Below, in pieces: positions 1-7,877 of a DNA stretch of 64,000 bases; the first letter of the stretch is position 1; each line of letters begins with the position of its first letter. Origin of the DNA: Tengunoibacter tsumagoiensis. GTDB taxonomy: Bacteria; Chloroflexota; Ktedonobacteria; Ktedonobacterales; Ktedonobacteraceae. A program made the position numbers and the translations under genes. The stretch spans positions 3,161,001-3,225,000 of the forward strand of contig NZ_BIFR01000001.1 in assembly GCF_003967535.1 (NCBI RefSeq), given 5' to 3'. The notes under the pieces are model-generated. The model ran no database searches and had not been told where the DNA came from. It saw only the letters and a program-made list of their open reading frames with translations.

Positions 1-130
1 TGTCCCTCCTTGTCATAGAGGTTCGTTTCGACGAACGAGGAATGCATGCCACTGTCTCTCATCATACAAGGAGATGGGAAGGCTGAGGGGATAGCTGTTC
101 GAGCCAGAAGCCAGGAGACCTGCCTGCTAG
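1..130 (+). promoter_or_regulatory. Cobalamin riboswitch (3' portion; 5' end cut by window)
   Basis: The B12 box AAGCCAGGAGACCTGCCTGC is at 108-127 and matches the family consensus almost exactly. Upstream are GCCACTG (48-54), GGGAAGGC (76-83) and a perfect GTTCGT/ACGAAC hairpin with a TTCG tetraloop (21-36). The first helices probably lie before base 1. The element precedes a BtuC-type permease and a BtuD-type ATPase, which fits cobalamin-repressed uptake. A further small hairpin (TGACG 136-140 with CGTCA 149-153) may belong to the expression platform. Confidence 0.82.
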
Positions 131-259
131 ATTGCTGACGTTCCTTCGCGTCAATTAAGGAGCGGGCCGAGACAGCATGTCTTCGTTTAAAAAGCGTGTC
201 TTGGAACATCTCAGGCGTGGAGTTGAGTGAGTTCTGTCCACCTGTCTTGGAGGTTTTCT

Positions 260-319
260 ATGAGCGTTTTTCTGTCTGATCTCTCCTCTCTGCTCTTTTT
301 GAAACGAGCCGCCTCATGA
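260..319 (+). CDS. Putative 19-codon leader ORF coupled to the B12 permease
   Basis: ATG at 260 follows a strong SD (TTGGAGG, ending 253) at good spacing. The frame reads MSVFLSDLSSLLFLKRAAS and stops at TGA 317-319, which overlaps the permease ATG at 316 as ATGA. The permease start itself has only a weak SD, so this ORF may load ribosomes for it by translational coupling between the riboswitch and the transporter. I recognise no function for the peptide. It could be chance, but strong SD plus exact ATGA overlap is a typical coupling arrangement. Confidence 0.5.
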   Translation: MSVFLSDLSSLLFLKRAAS

Positions 320-1398
320 AGATCACCTGGCGGCCTCTAGCTACTCAGCGTAAAAGAAAGCTCTCTCCAATCATTCTGCTTCTTTGTTTATGTCTCTTGC
401 TGCTCCTTGTGATGTTTGTCGCAATCAATTTTGGGTCATTAGCGATTCCTGGGAGTAGTATCGCTAAGATCCTGCTCAATAAAAGTGGTCTGTTTCATTT
501 TCGGCCCCAATGGGACCCTATGTGGGAGATTATTATCTGGCAGATTCGTCTGCCTACTGTTGTGGGAGCGGCCATTGTAGGTGCGGCACTGGCTGTGGCT
601 GGAGCCCTGTTTCAGGGGCTCTTGCGAAATCCTCTTGCCGATCCTTTTTTGATTGGGACCTCGTCGGGAGCGGCTTTGGGCGCGACAATCGCCTTTGTGT
701 TGCCTTTTGAGACTGTTGCGGGCTCCTTTTTTACGCTGACTCCATTATTAGCCTTTATAGGAGCAATGGTCACCGTTTTATTTGTCTACGCATTGGCACG
801 CACTGGCGGACAGACTCCGGTCGTCACATTGCTTTTAGCTGGTGTCGTGGTCAATTCTGTGCTGATAGCTTTTCAGACCTTGATCCTGACGCTCCACCCA
901 CCAGGGCAGAATGGATGGCAGGGTCTTTTTAGCTGGCTTTCAGGTGGAATTGCCGTGAATAGCTGGCCGCCATTACTGGTCGTGATCATTGTCGTGATGA
1001 TTGGTATCGTTGCGGCCTGTTGTCTGGCCGGAGTGTTAGATGCCTTTGCTCTGGGCGATGAGGGGGCAGCCCATTTAGGACTGAATGTTGAAGGATATAA
1101 ATTTGTGATCGTGCTGTTAGCCTCATTATTGACTGCTGCTGCTGTCTCAATTAGCGGTCTGATTGGTTTTGTGGGGCTGGTGACTCCGCATGTGATGCGG
1201 CTGCTGCTGGGACCTCGACATGGTCTGTTATTGCCAGCCTCTGCATTGGGAGGTGCGATCTTCTTGACATTGGCCGACCTCTGCGCTCGAACAGTGCTTA
1301 GCCCGGCTATTGTCCCGGTAGGCGTATTTACCGCGCTGGTTGGAGCCCCCTTCTTCTTATTTCTTCTCAGGGGTAGCAAGAAAGAGTACACATGGTAG
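316..1398 (+). CDS. btuC: Cobalamin/iron-siderophore ABC transporter permease, FecCD/BtuC family
   Basis: This is an integral inner-membrane permease of the FecCD/BtuC family: 360 residues, very hydrophobic, about ten predicted membrane segments. The first segment is near residues 18-42. The family hallmark is visible around residues 90-115 as FQGLLRNPLADPFLIG, followed by a Gly/Ala-rich stretch, and GLIGFVGLVTPH lies near residues 280-292 where the ATPase-coupling loop is expected. Substrate is inferred: FecCD permeases carry cobalamin, haem or siderophores, and the cobalamin riboswitch directly upstream points to vitamin B12. It overlaps the ATPase gene by 7 bases (ATGGTAG). No substrate-binding protein gene is in the window; it may lie just upstream. 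The start is at the ATGA overlap with the leader ORF. Confidence 0.9.
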   Translation: MKITWRPLATQRKRKLSPIILLLCLCLLLLLVMFVAINFGSLAIPGSSIAKILLNKSGLFHFRPQWDPMWEIIIWQIRLPTVVGAAIVGAALAVAGALFQGLLRNPLADPFLIGTSSGAALGATIAFVLPFETVAGSFFTLTPLLAFIGAMVTVLFVYALARTGGQTPVVTLLLAGVVVNSVLIAFQTLILTLHPPGQNGWQGLFSWLSGGIAVNSWPPLLVVIIVVMIGIVAACCLAGVLDAFALGDEGAAHLGLNVEGYKFVIVLLASLLTAAAVSISGLIGFVGLVTPHVMRLLLGPRHGLLLPASALGGAIFLTLADLCARTVLSPAIVPVGVFTALVGAPFFLFLLRGSKKEYTW

Positions 1399-2762
1399 CG
1401 AATATGGAACGGAGATCGCTTAAGGCAGCAGATCCTCTGGTGCAGATGCAGAGTGTCTCTTTTGGTTATAGCAAACAAACGTTGCTCTATGATGTTTCAG
1501 TACAGATCCGGTCTGGTGAGATGGTTGGTCTGTTGGGACCAAATGGATCAGGTAAGACCACATTGTTACGTTTGCTCAGTGGGGCTATCCATCCTCGGCA
1601 GGGACAGGTTTTGCTGTTGGGGAAAACTTTGCGGCAGTGGGGGCGGCGTGCCACTGCGCAGAGGGTCGCTGTTGTTCCACAAGAGATGCATATGCCCTTT
1701 GCTTTTACCGTTGAGGAGATGGTTCAGCTTGGGAGGACCCCTTTTGTCCCGGCTTTTTTTGGGACACGTGGCAGTCAAGATGAGAAAGCCGTTCAGGAAG
1801 CGATGGAGATTGCAGGCGTTTCAGCCTTTGCGAAGAGAAGCTTTAACGAGCTAAGTGGAGGAGAGAGACAACGGGTCACGATTGCAATGGCATTAGCACA
1901 GGAGCCTGCTCTGCTCCTTCTGGACGAACCTACAGCGCATCTCGACATCAAATATCAGATTGAGACCCTTGCCCTGGCCCAGCGATTGAATCGTGAGCGA
2001 GGTGTGACCATTATTGCAGCGCTTCATGATCTGAATCTTGCGGCGCGCTATTTTCCACGACTACTGCTCTTTCAGCGTGGAATCGTTGCTGATGCCAGTC
2101 CAGCCGAGGTGCTTCAGCCTGAGCTGTTAAGCCGTGTGTATGGCATCCCGATTCAGGTGGGTATTCTTCGCGGCTCTCAGCATCTCAGTATTCTGCCACC
2201 TGTGGACGATGCTCAAGCGGTCAACAGAAAAGAGGGAAGCCATCCGTTGATTCATGTTATGGCAGGTGGAGGATCGGGCGAGCTGTTGATGAGAGCACTG
2301 GCAGATGCTCAGCTCCCCTTTGTGGCGGGGGCATTGAATGTAGGCGATAGCGATCATGCATTAGCATTGCGCCTGGCCCAGGAAGTGATTACGGAGCAGC
2401 CATTTGCGCCTATTTCATTGCCAGCGCTTACCCGAGTCCAACAGAGCCTTGAGCATGTACGTGTGCTTCTCATCTGTCCTACGGCCATTGGGCCAGGGAA
2501 TCTTATCTTACTGCAAGAGGCTTATGCGGTAGCACAACGCGGAGTCAGCGTTCTTCTCTTACAAGGAACGATTGATGGAACAGCCTGCACCCCGCCTGAA
2601 ACAGGGAACCTGCAACGCACCAGCCAGAGCGATTTTAGTGCACGCGACTATACTGGTGGGCAAGGGGCAATGCTCCTTGAAAAGATCATCTCCGCAGGTG
2701 GGCAGGAAGTAAGCTCTGTTGTAGAAGCGCTTGAGCTTGTGAAAAGCGTCATCACAGCATAA
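1392..2762 (+). CDS. btuD: Cobalamin ABC transporter ATP-binding protein with C-terminal extension
   Basis: This is the ATPase that powers the neighbouring permease. Walker A GPNGSGKTT is near residues 49-57, the Q-loop near 100, signature LSGGERQR near 154-161, Walker B LLLLDEP near 174-180, and the H-loop in AALHDLNLA. At 456 residues it is about 190 longer than a minimal FecE/BtuD subunit. The extra C-terminal part (about 283-456) starts with HVMAGGGSGELL, looks like a nucleotide-binding alpha/beta fold, and resembles the tail I recall from haloarchaeal BtuD proteins. Its role is not known to me. The start overlaps the permease stop; ATG at 1404 is an alternative. The riboswitch upstream supports B12 uptake. 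Confidence 0.88.
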   Translation: MVANMERRSLKAADPLVQMQSVSFGYSKQTLLYDVSVQIRSGEMVGLLGPNGSGKTTLLRLLSGAIHPRQGQVLLLGKTLRQWGRRATAQRVAVVPQEMHMPFAFTVEEMVQLGRTPFVPAFFGTRGSQDEKAVQEAMEIAGVSAFAKRSFNELSGGERQRVTIAMALAQEPALLLLDEPTAHLDIKYQIETLALAQRLNRERGVTIIAALHDLNLAARYFPRLLLFQRGIVADASPAEVLQPELLSRVYGIPIQVGILRGSQHLSILPPVDDAQAVNRKEGSHPLIHVMAGGGSGELLMRALADAQLPFVAGALNVGDSDHALALRLAQEVITEQPFAPISLPALTRVQQSLEHVRVLLICPTAIGPGNLILLQEAYAVAQRGVSVLLLQGTIDGTACTPPETGNLQRTSQSDFSARDYTGGQGAMLLEKIISAGGQEVSSVVEALELVKSVITA

Positions 2763-2764
2763 GA

Positions 2765-2795
2765 AAGAGGTGAGAACATGATGCTCGCACCTCTT
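2765..2795. terminator. Hairpin between convergent btuD and map
   Basis: AAGAGGTG (2765-2772) pairs perfectly with CACCTCTT (2788-2795) across a 15-base loop. It sits in the 39-base gap between two convergent genes, where a shared terminator is expected. No long T-run follows on either strand, so efficiency is uncertain. Confidence 0.55.
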
Positions 2796-2801
2796 ATCGC
2801 G

Positions 2802-3590
2802 TTAGATAACTGTTAACAATTCGGCAGCGCCATCGGTAATGGCCATACAGTGTTCGAACTGGGCTGAACGTGAGCCATCGGCTGTGCTGATTGTCCAGCG
2901 ATCGGGTAAGAGCCGTGTCTCTGGTCCACCAGTATTGATCATAGGTTCAATCGTAAAGACCATCCCTTTTTGGATGCGCAGACCAGTATTGGGCCTGCCA
3001 AAGTGGGGAACGCTGGGATCTTCGTGGAGAGAGCGCCCTACGCCATGGCCGACCAGATCACGGACCGTAGAGAATCCATGTGCTTCCGCATACTCTTGAA
3101 TCGCCGCGCCTATATCTCCGATACGTTTGCCGGGGCGAGCCTGTTCGATGCCTAATTCAAGGCATTTGGCCGTCACATCCATCAGCCTCTGCCCCTCTTC
3201 GTCAATTGTCCCCACCGCATAGGTCATGCAAGAATCACCAACCCAACCTTTATAGAGCGACCCGATATCGATTCCTACAATATCACCATTTTGAAGAGCC
3301 CGTTTCGTACTGGGAATCCCATGGCAGATCTCGTCATTGATCGAAATACAGGTCGCAGCAGGAAAAGGCGGAACGGCAGGATTACCACGGCGTGCTGGCT
3401 GAGCGCCATACCCTTTATAGACAGGGATGGCCCCTTTGCCTCGGATATAGTCTTCAGCAATCCGATCCAATTCAGCGGTTGTGGTACCTGGTTTGACATA
3501 CGGGCGGAGAACCTCAAAGGTCTCAGCAACAATGCGGCCTGCTTCGCGCAGATGAGCGATCTCCTGCCGCGATTTCAGTAAAACTGCCAT
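2802..3590 (-). CDS. map: Type I methionine aminopeptidase
   Basis: Removes the N-terminal methionine from nascent proteins in the cytoplasm, using two metal ions. The 262-residue length is normal for the type I enzyme. Visible motifs are ICHGIPS (substrate-site His), GIDIGSLYKGWVGDSC (two metal-binding Asp), LVGHGVGRSLHEDP (metal His), FTIEPM and AQFEHC (metal Glu residues), in the family order. SD GAGAGAGG precedes the ATG by six bases. It is monocistronic as far as can be seen, convergent with btuD and 48 bases downstream of a small HTH gene on the same strand. Confidence 0.96.
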   Translation of the reverse strand: MAVLLKSRQEIAHLREAGRIVAETFEVLRPYVKPGTTTAELDRIAEDYIRGKGAIPVYKGYGAQPARRGNPAVPPFPAATCISINDEICHGIPSTKRALQNGDIVGIDIGSLYKGWVGDSCMTYAVGTIDEEGQRLMDVTAKCLELGIEQARPGKRIGDIGAAIQEYAEAHGFSTVRDLVGHGVGRSLHEDPSVPHFGRPNTGLRIQKGMVFTIEPMINTGGPETRLLPDRWTISTADGSRSAQFEHCMAITDGAAELLTVI

Positions 3591-3638
3591 AAAAAACCTC
3601 TCTCTATGGAATGAAGAATAGAAAGTATGCTCAGGATA

Positions 3639-3920
3639 TTAGTGGGCTGCCGTATTCATCTCTTGAGGTTCTTCCCAGGTCAACAGATCATTCGTGGAGA
3701 CCTGAAAGTAGCCATTAAAATAATTCAAAAGATTGTCTATCGTCGTATAATCAATACGTTGGCTTTTGCCAGTATTGAGAGAGGCAAGAACACTTAGTGA
3801 GACCCCGCTCTCCTCAGAGAGACGTCGGAGACTCAAAATGGTCTGGCCTCGATGTGCTCGCTCAACGTTTACGCGCGCGAGCAACAAACGTAATTTGCAA
3901 GAAATAGTCAAGCTCTTCAC
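3639..3920 (-). CDS. Small XRE-type helix-turn-helix regulator
   Basis: A 93-residue protein that is essentially one Cro/CI-type DNA-binding domain. RRLSEESGVSLSVLASLNTG (about residues 32-51) reads as the two helices of the HTH, followed by TIDNLLNYFNGYF, typical of the last helix of XRE folds. It starts at GTG with only a weak SD, so the start is tentative. It lies upstream of map on the same strand, but I see no evidence that it controls map. It might regulate its own promoter region at 3921-4285. Target genes cannot be read from sequence. Confidence 0.75.
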   Translation of the reverse strand: MKSLTISCKLRLLLARVNVERAHRGQTILSLRRLSEESGVSLSVLASLNTGKSQRIDYTTIDNLLNYFNGYFQVSTNDLLTWEEPQEMNTAAH

Positions 3921-4285
3921 CTCTCGCTTGCTATTGTATCCACGGAGTTATCTTGAGGATAGAATACCAGATCGTGTAGTGGCATGTCAATACAATGTAG
4001 TGGATAAGCCAGACATGATCCCTAGCGAGCATGCGAAGGTGGCGAAAAAGGAGCGTAAAACGACAGAGCAGGTGCGCCAGAGATGCTAAAGGCATCCTCT
4101 CTGGAAAGAAGAAAGCAGTTTGTCCTTGATGGTAATTTGGCGCGAGAAACGCTTGCAATCTCTTCCTCTTCCCCGTATACTTGCAATAAATCATAGAACA
4201 TATGTATATTCATGGTCGTATTTTGTCTAGTCTTAATTTGCAGTATTTTAGGAACACTATTTGATTGATAGTGAAGGTGAGGTTT
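3921..4285. other. Intergenic region between divergent HTH and MoaD-like genes
   Basis: 365 bases with no convincing gene. The part nearest the MoaD-like gene is AT-rich and probably holds promoters. A small hairpin (GATGC/GCATC, about 4082-4097) is visible. A 63-codon minus-strand frame (4022-4213) lacks an SD and I do not call it. Confidence 0.6.
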
Positions 4286-4579
4286 ATGAGCTCTGAAGAT
4301 AAACTGACAGTGACGCTACGTCTGCCTTCAACATTGAGTGCTTACAGCGGTGGAAAGAGCCAGATTGCCCTTAAAGCAGAGACGATAGAGCAATTGCTCA
4401 ATCTATTAGAACAGCAGCATCCCCTGGTCTGGGAGCGTTTGTGTACAGAGCAAGGGGCGATTCGCGAACATGTGAGAATCTTTGTGAACAATCAACTTAT
4501 CAGCGATGCAAGTGGCTTGAAAACAGTCTTAAAGCCTGGTCAAGAAGTCATTGTGCTGCCTGCCACATTTAGCATTTAG
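4286..4579 (+). CDS. MoaD/ThiS-like beta-grasp protein lacking the C-terminal diglycine
   Basis: 97 residues from ATG 4286, chosen because SD GAAGGTGAGG ends four bases upstream. The frame extends back to a TTG at 4265. The pattern LRLPSTLSAYSGGK, a central helix with IEQLLNLLEQQHP, then HVRIFVNNQLI and LKPGQEVIVLPA matches the MoaD/ThiS ubiquitin-like fold used in sulfur transfer for molybdopterin or thiamine. Those carriers end in Gly-Gly, whereas this one ends VLPATFSI, so it cannot be thiocarboxylated at a canonical terminus. It may be processed, be a non-carrier relative, or have another role. moaA is 25 kb away. The fold call is firm, the function is not. Confidence 0.72.
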   Translation: MSSEDKLTVTLRLPSTLSAYSGGKSQIALKAETIEQLLNLLEQQHPLVWERLCTEQGAIREHVRIFVNNQLISDASGLKTVLKPGQEVIVLPATFSI

Positions 4580-4768
4580 TTCGCATGTAGCTCCTTTTTT
4601 CTTCTTCATGGAAGGGCTTACATCTTTTTTTTGCGTTTGACAGGCTTAACTGGTGAGATAGTGTGCATTTCTGTCCTCTGTCCTGGCATAATCGCATCAT
4701 GGAAGAGCAAAAACCTCCCCTAGAGATCGCGTGCCTATTCCAGGGGAGTACTACCATGTTAGCTTTAA

Positions 4769-5290
4769 TTAAAGATGAGTATCGGATATGGAAGAGCGTA
4801 GTGAGTCAGCCGCCTCGTTGGAGGGGAGGCTGGTGGAGATGGGTGATGAAGTTGGGGCGCTCATCTGTTGTGTTATCTTTAAGACATCTTGAGGAGTCGC
4901 ATTTTGAAGCTGCTGTGCCACCGTAGTATTGGTAGGGGAGGCCAGTGCGGCCTGGCTCACAGCAGTCTGAAGCACTACTTTATCGATTGCGCTGGAGAGC
5001 CAGCCAGAGCCGCTCATACCCACCAGGATTGCTCCACCAAACTCAGAGACATTTACCAGTGCGTTCCCACCTCCTGCCTGTGTGAGAGGACCATAGAGCA
5101 GCCATGAAACGAGTGCAGCGACCGATCCAATGAGCATATTGCCAATAAAACCAGGGAGAAGAATACTGGTGCCATCTCCTTTAGGGACCGTATGAGGAAG
5201 TTCAAACCCCTTATCATTGATGTAACTATTCACCAGCCCGCCAACTCCGCCTGCTGCAAACACCAGTCCTATAACCTGCCACACCGTCAT
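4769..5290 (-). CDS. Predicted small membrane protein of unknown function
   Basis: 173 residues. A hydrophobic Gly-rich segment starts at residue 5 (IGLVFAAGGVGGLVNSYI) and a second lies around residues 45-66 (LPGFIGNMLIGSVAALVSWL), with a third weaker one near 82-100. The C-terminal 60 residues are Ser/Thr/Gln-rich and probably disordered. The charged stretch between the first two segments suggests a short loop. SD AGGAGG is nine bases before the ATG. I recognise only a resemblance to small holin-like or DUF4257-type membrane proteins and assign no function. It is convergent with the MoaD-like gene and divergent from the nitric oxide synthase gene. Confidence 0.65.
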   Translation of the reverse strand: MTVWQVIGLVFAAGGVGGLVNSYINDKGFELPHTVPKGDGTSILLPGFIGNMLIGSVAALVSWLLYGPLTQAGGGNALVNVSEFGGAILVGMSGSGWLSSAIDKVVLQTAVSQAALASPTNTTVAQQLQNATPQDVLKITQQMSAPTSSPISTSLPSNEAADSLRSSISDTHL

Positions 5291-5519
5291 TGCCAGAAAC
5301 CTCCTACTACATCAGAGCCGTTGCTCATGCCTATCTTTTCAACGCAAAAAAGCTGCTTGCCGTTGCAAAACATATTGAAATGTATGAAAGAAGAAAGAAG
5401 CGATTCCTCTCTCTCTTTCCCTTCTCAGGTCAAGACACCGTTACTTCTTAAGAAAAGAAGCGTTTTAGAAAGTGTGTAAATTTATACTGGTTGTTGCTGC
5501 TGGTTGTTGGTAGAAGGGT

Positions 5520-6794
5520 ATGGCTGTGAGTGCAAAGATGTATCCATATACGTATTCGCTTATGAAGAATATTCCAGAGATAAAAAAACCTTTCGTTGAG
5601 CCGAAGGTCCTTTTAAGTGAGGCAAGAGCGTTTCTCCGTTTCTTTCATCAAGAGCAAGGGATAATGCACCAGACCAAAGCGCGTATGCTTCAGATTGAGG
5701 CAGAGATAGAGCGAAGTGGAAGCTATTGGCAGACGTATGATGAGATTGCCTATGGAGCCAAAGTTGCCTGGAGACAGAGTCTACGCTGTATTGGTCGTTT
5801 GCACTGGCAATCGCTCAATATCTGCGATCGCCGCAAAGTCACCACGGCTGAAGGCGTTTTTGAAGCGTTGTTGCACCATTTGCGACAGGCAACAAACAAT
5901 GGAAAGATTCGCCCGTACCTGACCCTTTTTGCGCCCCAACAGCCTGGACAGCCAGGAATTCGTATCTGGAATGCTCAACTTCTGCAATATGCGGGATATC
6001 GACAGCTCGATGGCAAAATTCTTGGCGATCCAGCCAATCAAGATCTGACAGAGATCCTTCTACAATTAGGCTGGAAGCAGCGGAAACGTTCAGCCTTTGA
6101 CCTGCTACCACTTGTCATTCAGATGCCGGGGCAGGCTCCTCAACTGTTTGAGATCCCGCGTTCGGCAGTATTAGAGGTCCCTTTGCAGCATCCAGAGTAT
6201 CGGTGGTTTGCTGACCTCGGTCTGAAGTGGTATGCAGTACCAGTTATCTCTAATATGCGTCTGGAGATTGGAGGGGTCTCCTACACGGCAGCTCCTTTCA
6301 ACGGCTGGTATATGGGGACTGAGATTGGATCGCGTAACCTTGGTGATCGTGAGCGCTATTATCTTCTCCCTGTGATTGCAGAAAAATTGGGCCTGGCCAT
6401 GAATTCAGAGCGGACCTTATGGAAAGATCGTGCGCTTCTCGAGCTCAATAGTGCTGTGCTTTATTCGTTTGCCCAGGCTGGGGTCACAATGATTGACCAT
6501 CACACCGCAGCTCAACAATTTCTCCTGCATGAAGAGCGAGAGGCTAGAGCGGGAAGAAAAGTGTATGCCGACTGGGGCTGGATTGTGCCACCAATGTCTT
6601 CTTCCGCAACGCCGGTTTTTCACCAGACGTATGAGCAGAGACTGCTGACCCCCAACCTTTTTGCGCAACAGCCGCCCTGGCGTGATTATACGCTTACAAT
6701 GCCAGCTCAGCCGACTGAGCGTTTTGAGATAGGTCCATCCTCCATAGCCTGTCCGACAAAAGGATTGCTCTCTTATCCGGCTCGGGATGAGTAA
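5520..6794 (+). CDS. nos: Bacterial nitric oxide synthase oxygenase
   Basis: Haem-thiolate monooxygenase that oxidises L-arginine to citrulline and NO, using an external reductase. 424 residues, consistent with an oxygenase domain alone (no flavodoxin or FAD/NADPH part). The proximal haem ligand is Cys90 in WRQSLRCIGRLHW. The substrate-binding region is intact as GWYMGTEIGSRNLGDRERY, and DHHTAAQQF and DWGWIVPP match the pterin and dimer region. SD AGAAGGG ends one base before ATG 5520 but seven bases before an in-frame GTG at 5526, so the true start may be GTG 5526. No partner reductase is adjacent. NOS enzymes in this phylum are uncommon, but the family assignment is secure. Confidence 0.93.
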   Translation: MAVSAKMYPYTYSLMKNIPEIKKPFVEPKVLLSEARAFLRFFHQEQGIMHQTKARMLQIEAEIERSGSYWQTYDEIAYGAKVAWRQSLRCIGRLHWQSLNICDRRKVTTAEGVFEALLHHLRQATNNGKIRPYLTLFAPQQPGQPGIRIWNAQLLQYAGYRQLDGKILGDPANQDLTEILLQLGWKQRKRSAFDLLPLVIQMPGQAPQLFEIPRSAVLEVPLQHPEYRWFADLGLKWYAVPVISNMRLEIGGVSYTAAPFNGWYMGTEIGSRNLGDRERYYLLPVIAEKLGLAMNSERTLWKDRALLELNSAVLYSFAQAGVTMIDHHTAAQQFLLHEEREARAGRKVYADWGWIVPPMSSSATPVFHQTYEQRLLTPNLFAQQPPWRDYTLTMPAQPTERFEIGPSSIACPTKGLLSYPARDE

Positions 6795-6954
6795 CGCGCG
6801 TCGTCTGCGAGCAAGGCAAAAGAAGTAAAAAGGTAGCCCATTTGGGGTCTGTCAGCTTCTCTACATTGACAGGTTTGTCTCCTGTTTCTATAGTACTGAT
6901 TAAGAGAAGATGTGCTTATACATTGCCACGTTAGAAGAAGGGAAGTACAATCTA

Positions 6955-7800
6955 ATGGCGTTTACGCAAGATGAACTTCAGTCGCTTAATGCAATTTTCG
7001 ACCAAAAGTTGCTTCATCATCGCCGCGAATTGGAGCGTACTTTTGACCAGCGTTTGCTTGTGTTTAAATCGGAGTTTGAGCAGCGCCTGACGGCAGTACA
7101 GCAAGATCTACGTACTCACCTTGCTCGTCGCTCAGTTGAGCAACAGCAGAAAACGAAAGAACTGTTCCAGCAATCCACCGAAAGTCAATTTGCTCGCTTC
7201 TCTCAGCTTCTGACTCAGGAGCTTGCACAACAGGAGAAGCAAAGCTCCCCGCATCTGGAAGATGTCGTTGAGCGTTCACTTGCGGCACAGTTACTGGCAT
7301 TTGAGCAATTAATCAATCAGCGTCAAAGTCCTCCAATGGGAGAGGGCGGCTCTTTATATGTCAATGATCAGACCAGTGATTTTGATGCGATAGAGGTCCA
7401 GACGGAGATCCCGTGGGAAGATCTTGTAGAGCTGATTGACAAAGTTTTAGAAGAGCGGCTCTCCTCTTTGCATGCTGCCCTACAGAATCGTGTGAGGGAG
7501 TTGGAGCGTGTACTGGTTGGTCATCTACAAACGTTGCGCTCGCTGATGATGGAGCAGTCGCCTCAGGCTGTGACCCCCTTTCAGAATATGCAAGAGGTGT
7601 ACGAGAGTATTCATCAGCTCGAAGAACTGATTGAGTCGATGCAAGTCGCGATGACAGCGAACAGCGCCCTGCTTTCTAATCGTCTTTATCATCATCAGCA
7701 TCTTCCTCTTGATCGTGCTCATGCGCAACAGCGCATTGTTCCTCCAGAGCCCGCTCCACTCCCTTTTCAGTTGCGAAAAGAGGAGCAGTCACGAAACTAG
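6955..7800 (+). CDS. Coiled-coil protein of unknown function
   Basis: About 281 residues from ATG 6955, preceded by GAAGAAGGGA; an earlier in-frame ATG at 6910 also has a purine-rich upstream. The N-terminal half is rich in Gln, Glu, Arg and Leu with heptad-like spacing (FDQKLLHHRRELERTFDQRL, then a second similar repeat with FEQRLTAVQQDL). Further helical blocks lie near residues 150-210. No membrane segment, signal peptide or catalytic motif is visible. The composition suggests a long oligomerising coil. It stands alone between nos and a convergent amidase, so context gives no role. Confidence 0.7.
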   Translation: MAFTQDELQSLNAIFDQKLLHHRRELERTFDQRLLVFKSEFEQRLTAVQQDLRTHLARRSVEQQQKTKELFQQSTESQFARFSQLLTQELAQQEKQSSPHLEDVVERSLAAQLLAFEQLINQRQSPPMGEGGSLYVNDQTSDFDAIEVQTEIPWEDLVELIDKVLEERLSSLHAALQNRVRELERVLVGHLQTLRSLMMEQSPQAVTPFQNMQEVYESIHQLEELIESMQVAMTANSALLSNRLYHHQHLPLDRAHAQQRIVPPEPAPLPFQLRKEEQSRN

Positions 7801-7877
7801 ACCACTCTCCCTCCATTCTGATAAACGAGCTCCCTCGCTGAAGAGAAGGCAACCAGCGAAGGAGCAGATGGGAAGTC

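Noticed and set aside
873..1478. 201-codon frame antisense to btuC
   Set aside because: Opposite strand of a clear permease gene, with low-complexity composition.
4022..4213. 63-codon minus-strand frame upstream of the HTH gene
   Set aside because: No SD and no recognised motif. It is within a promoter-type region.
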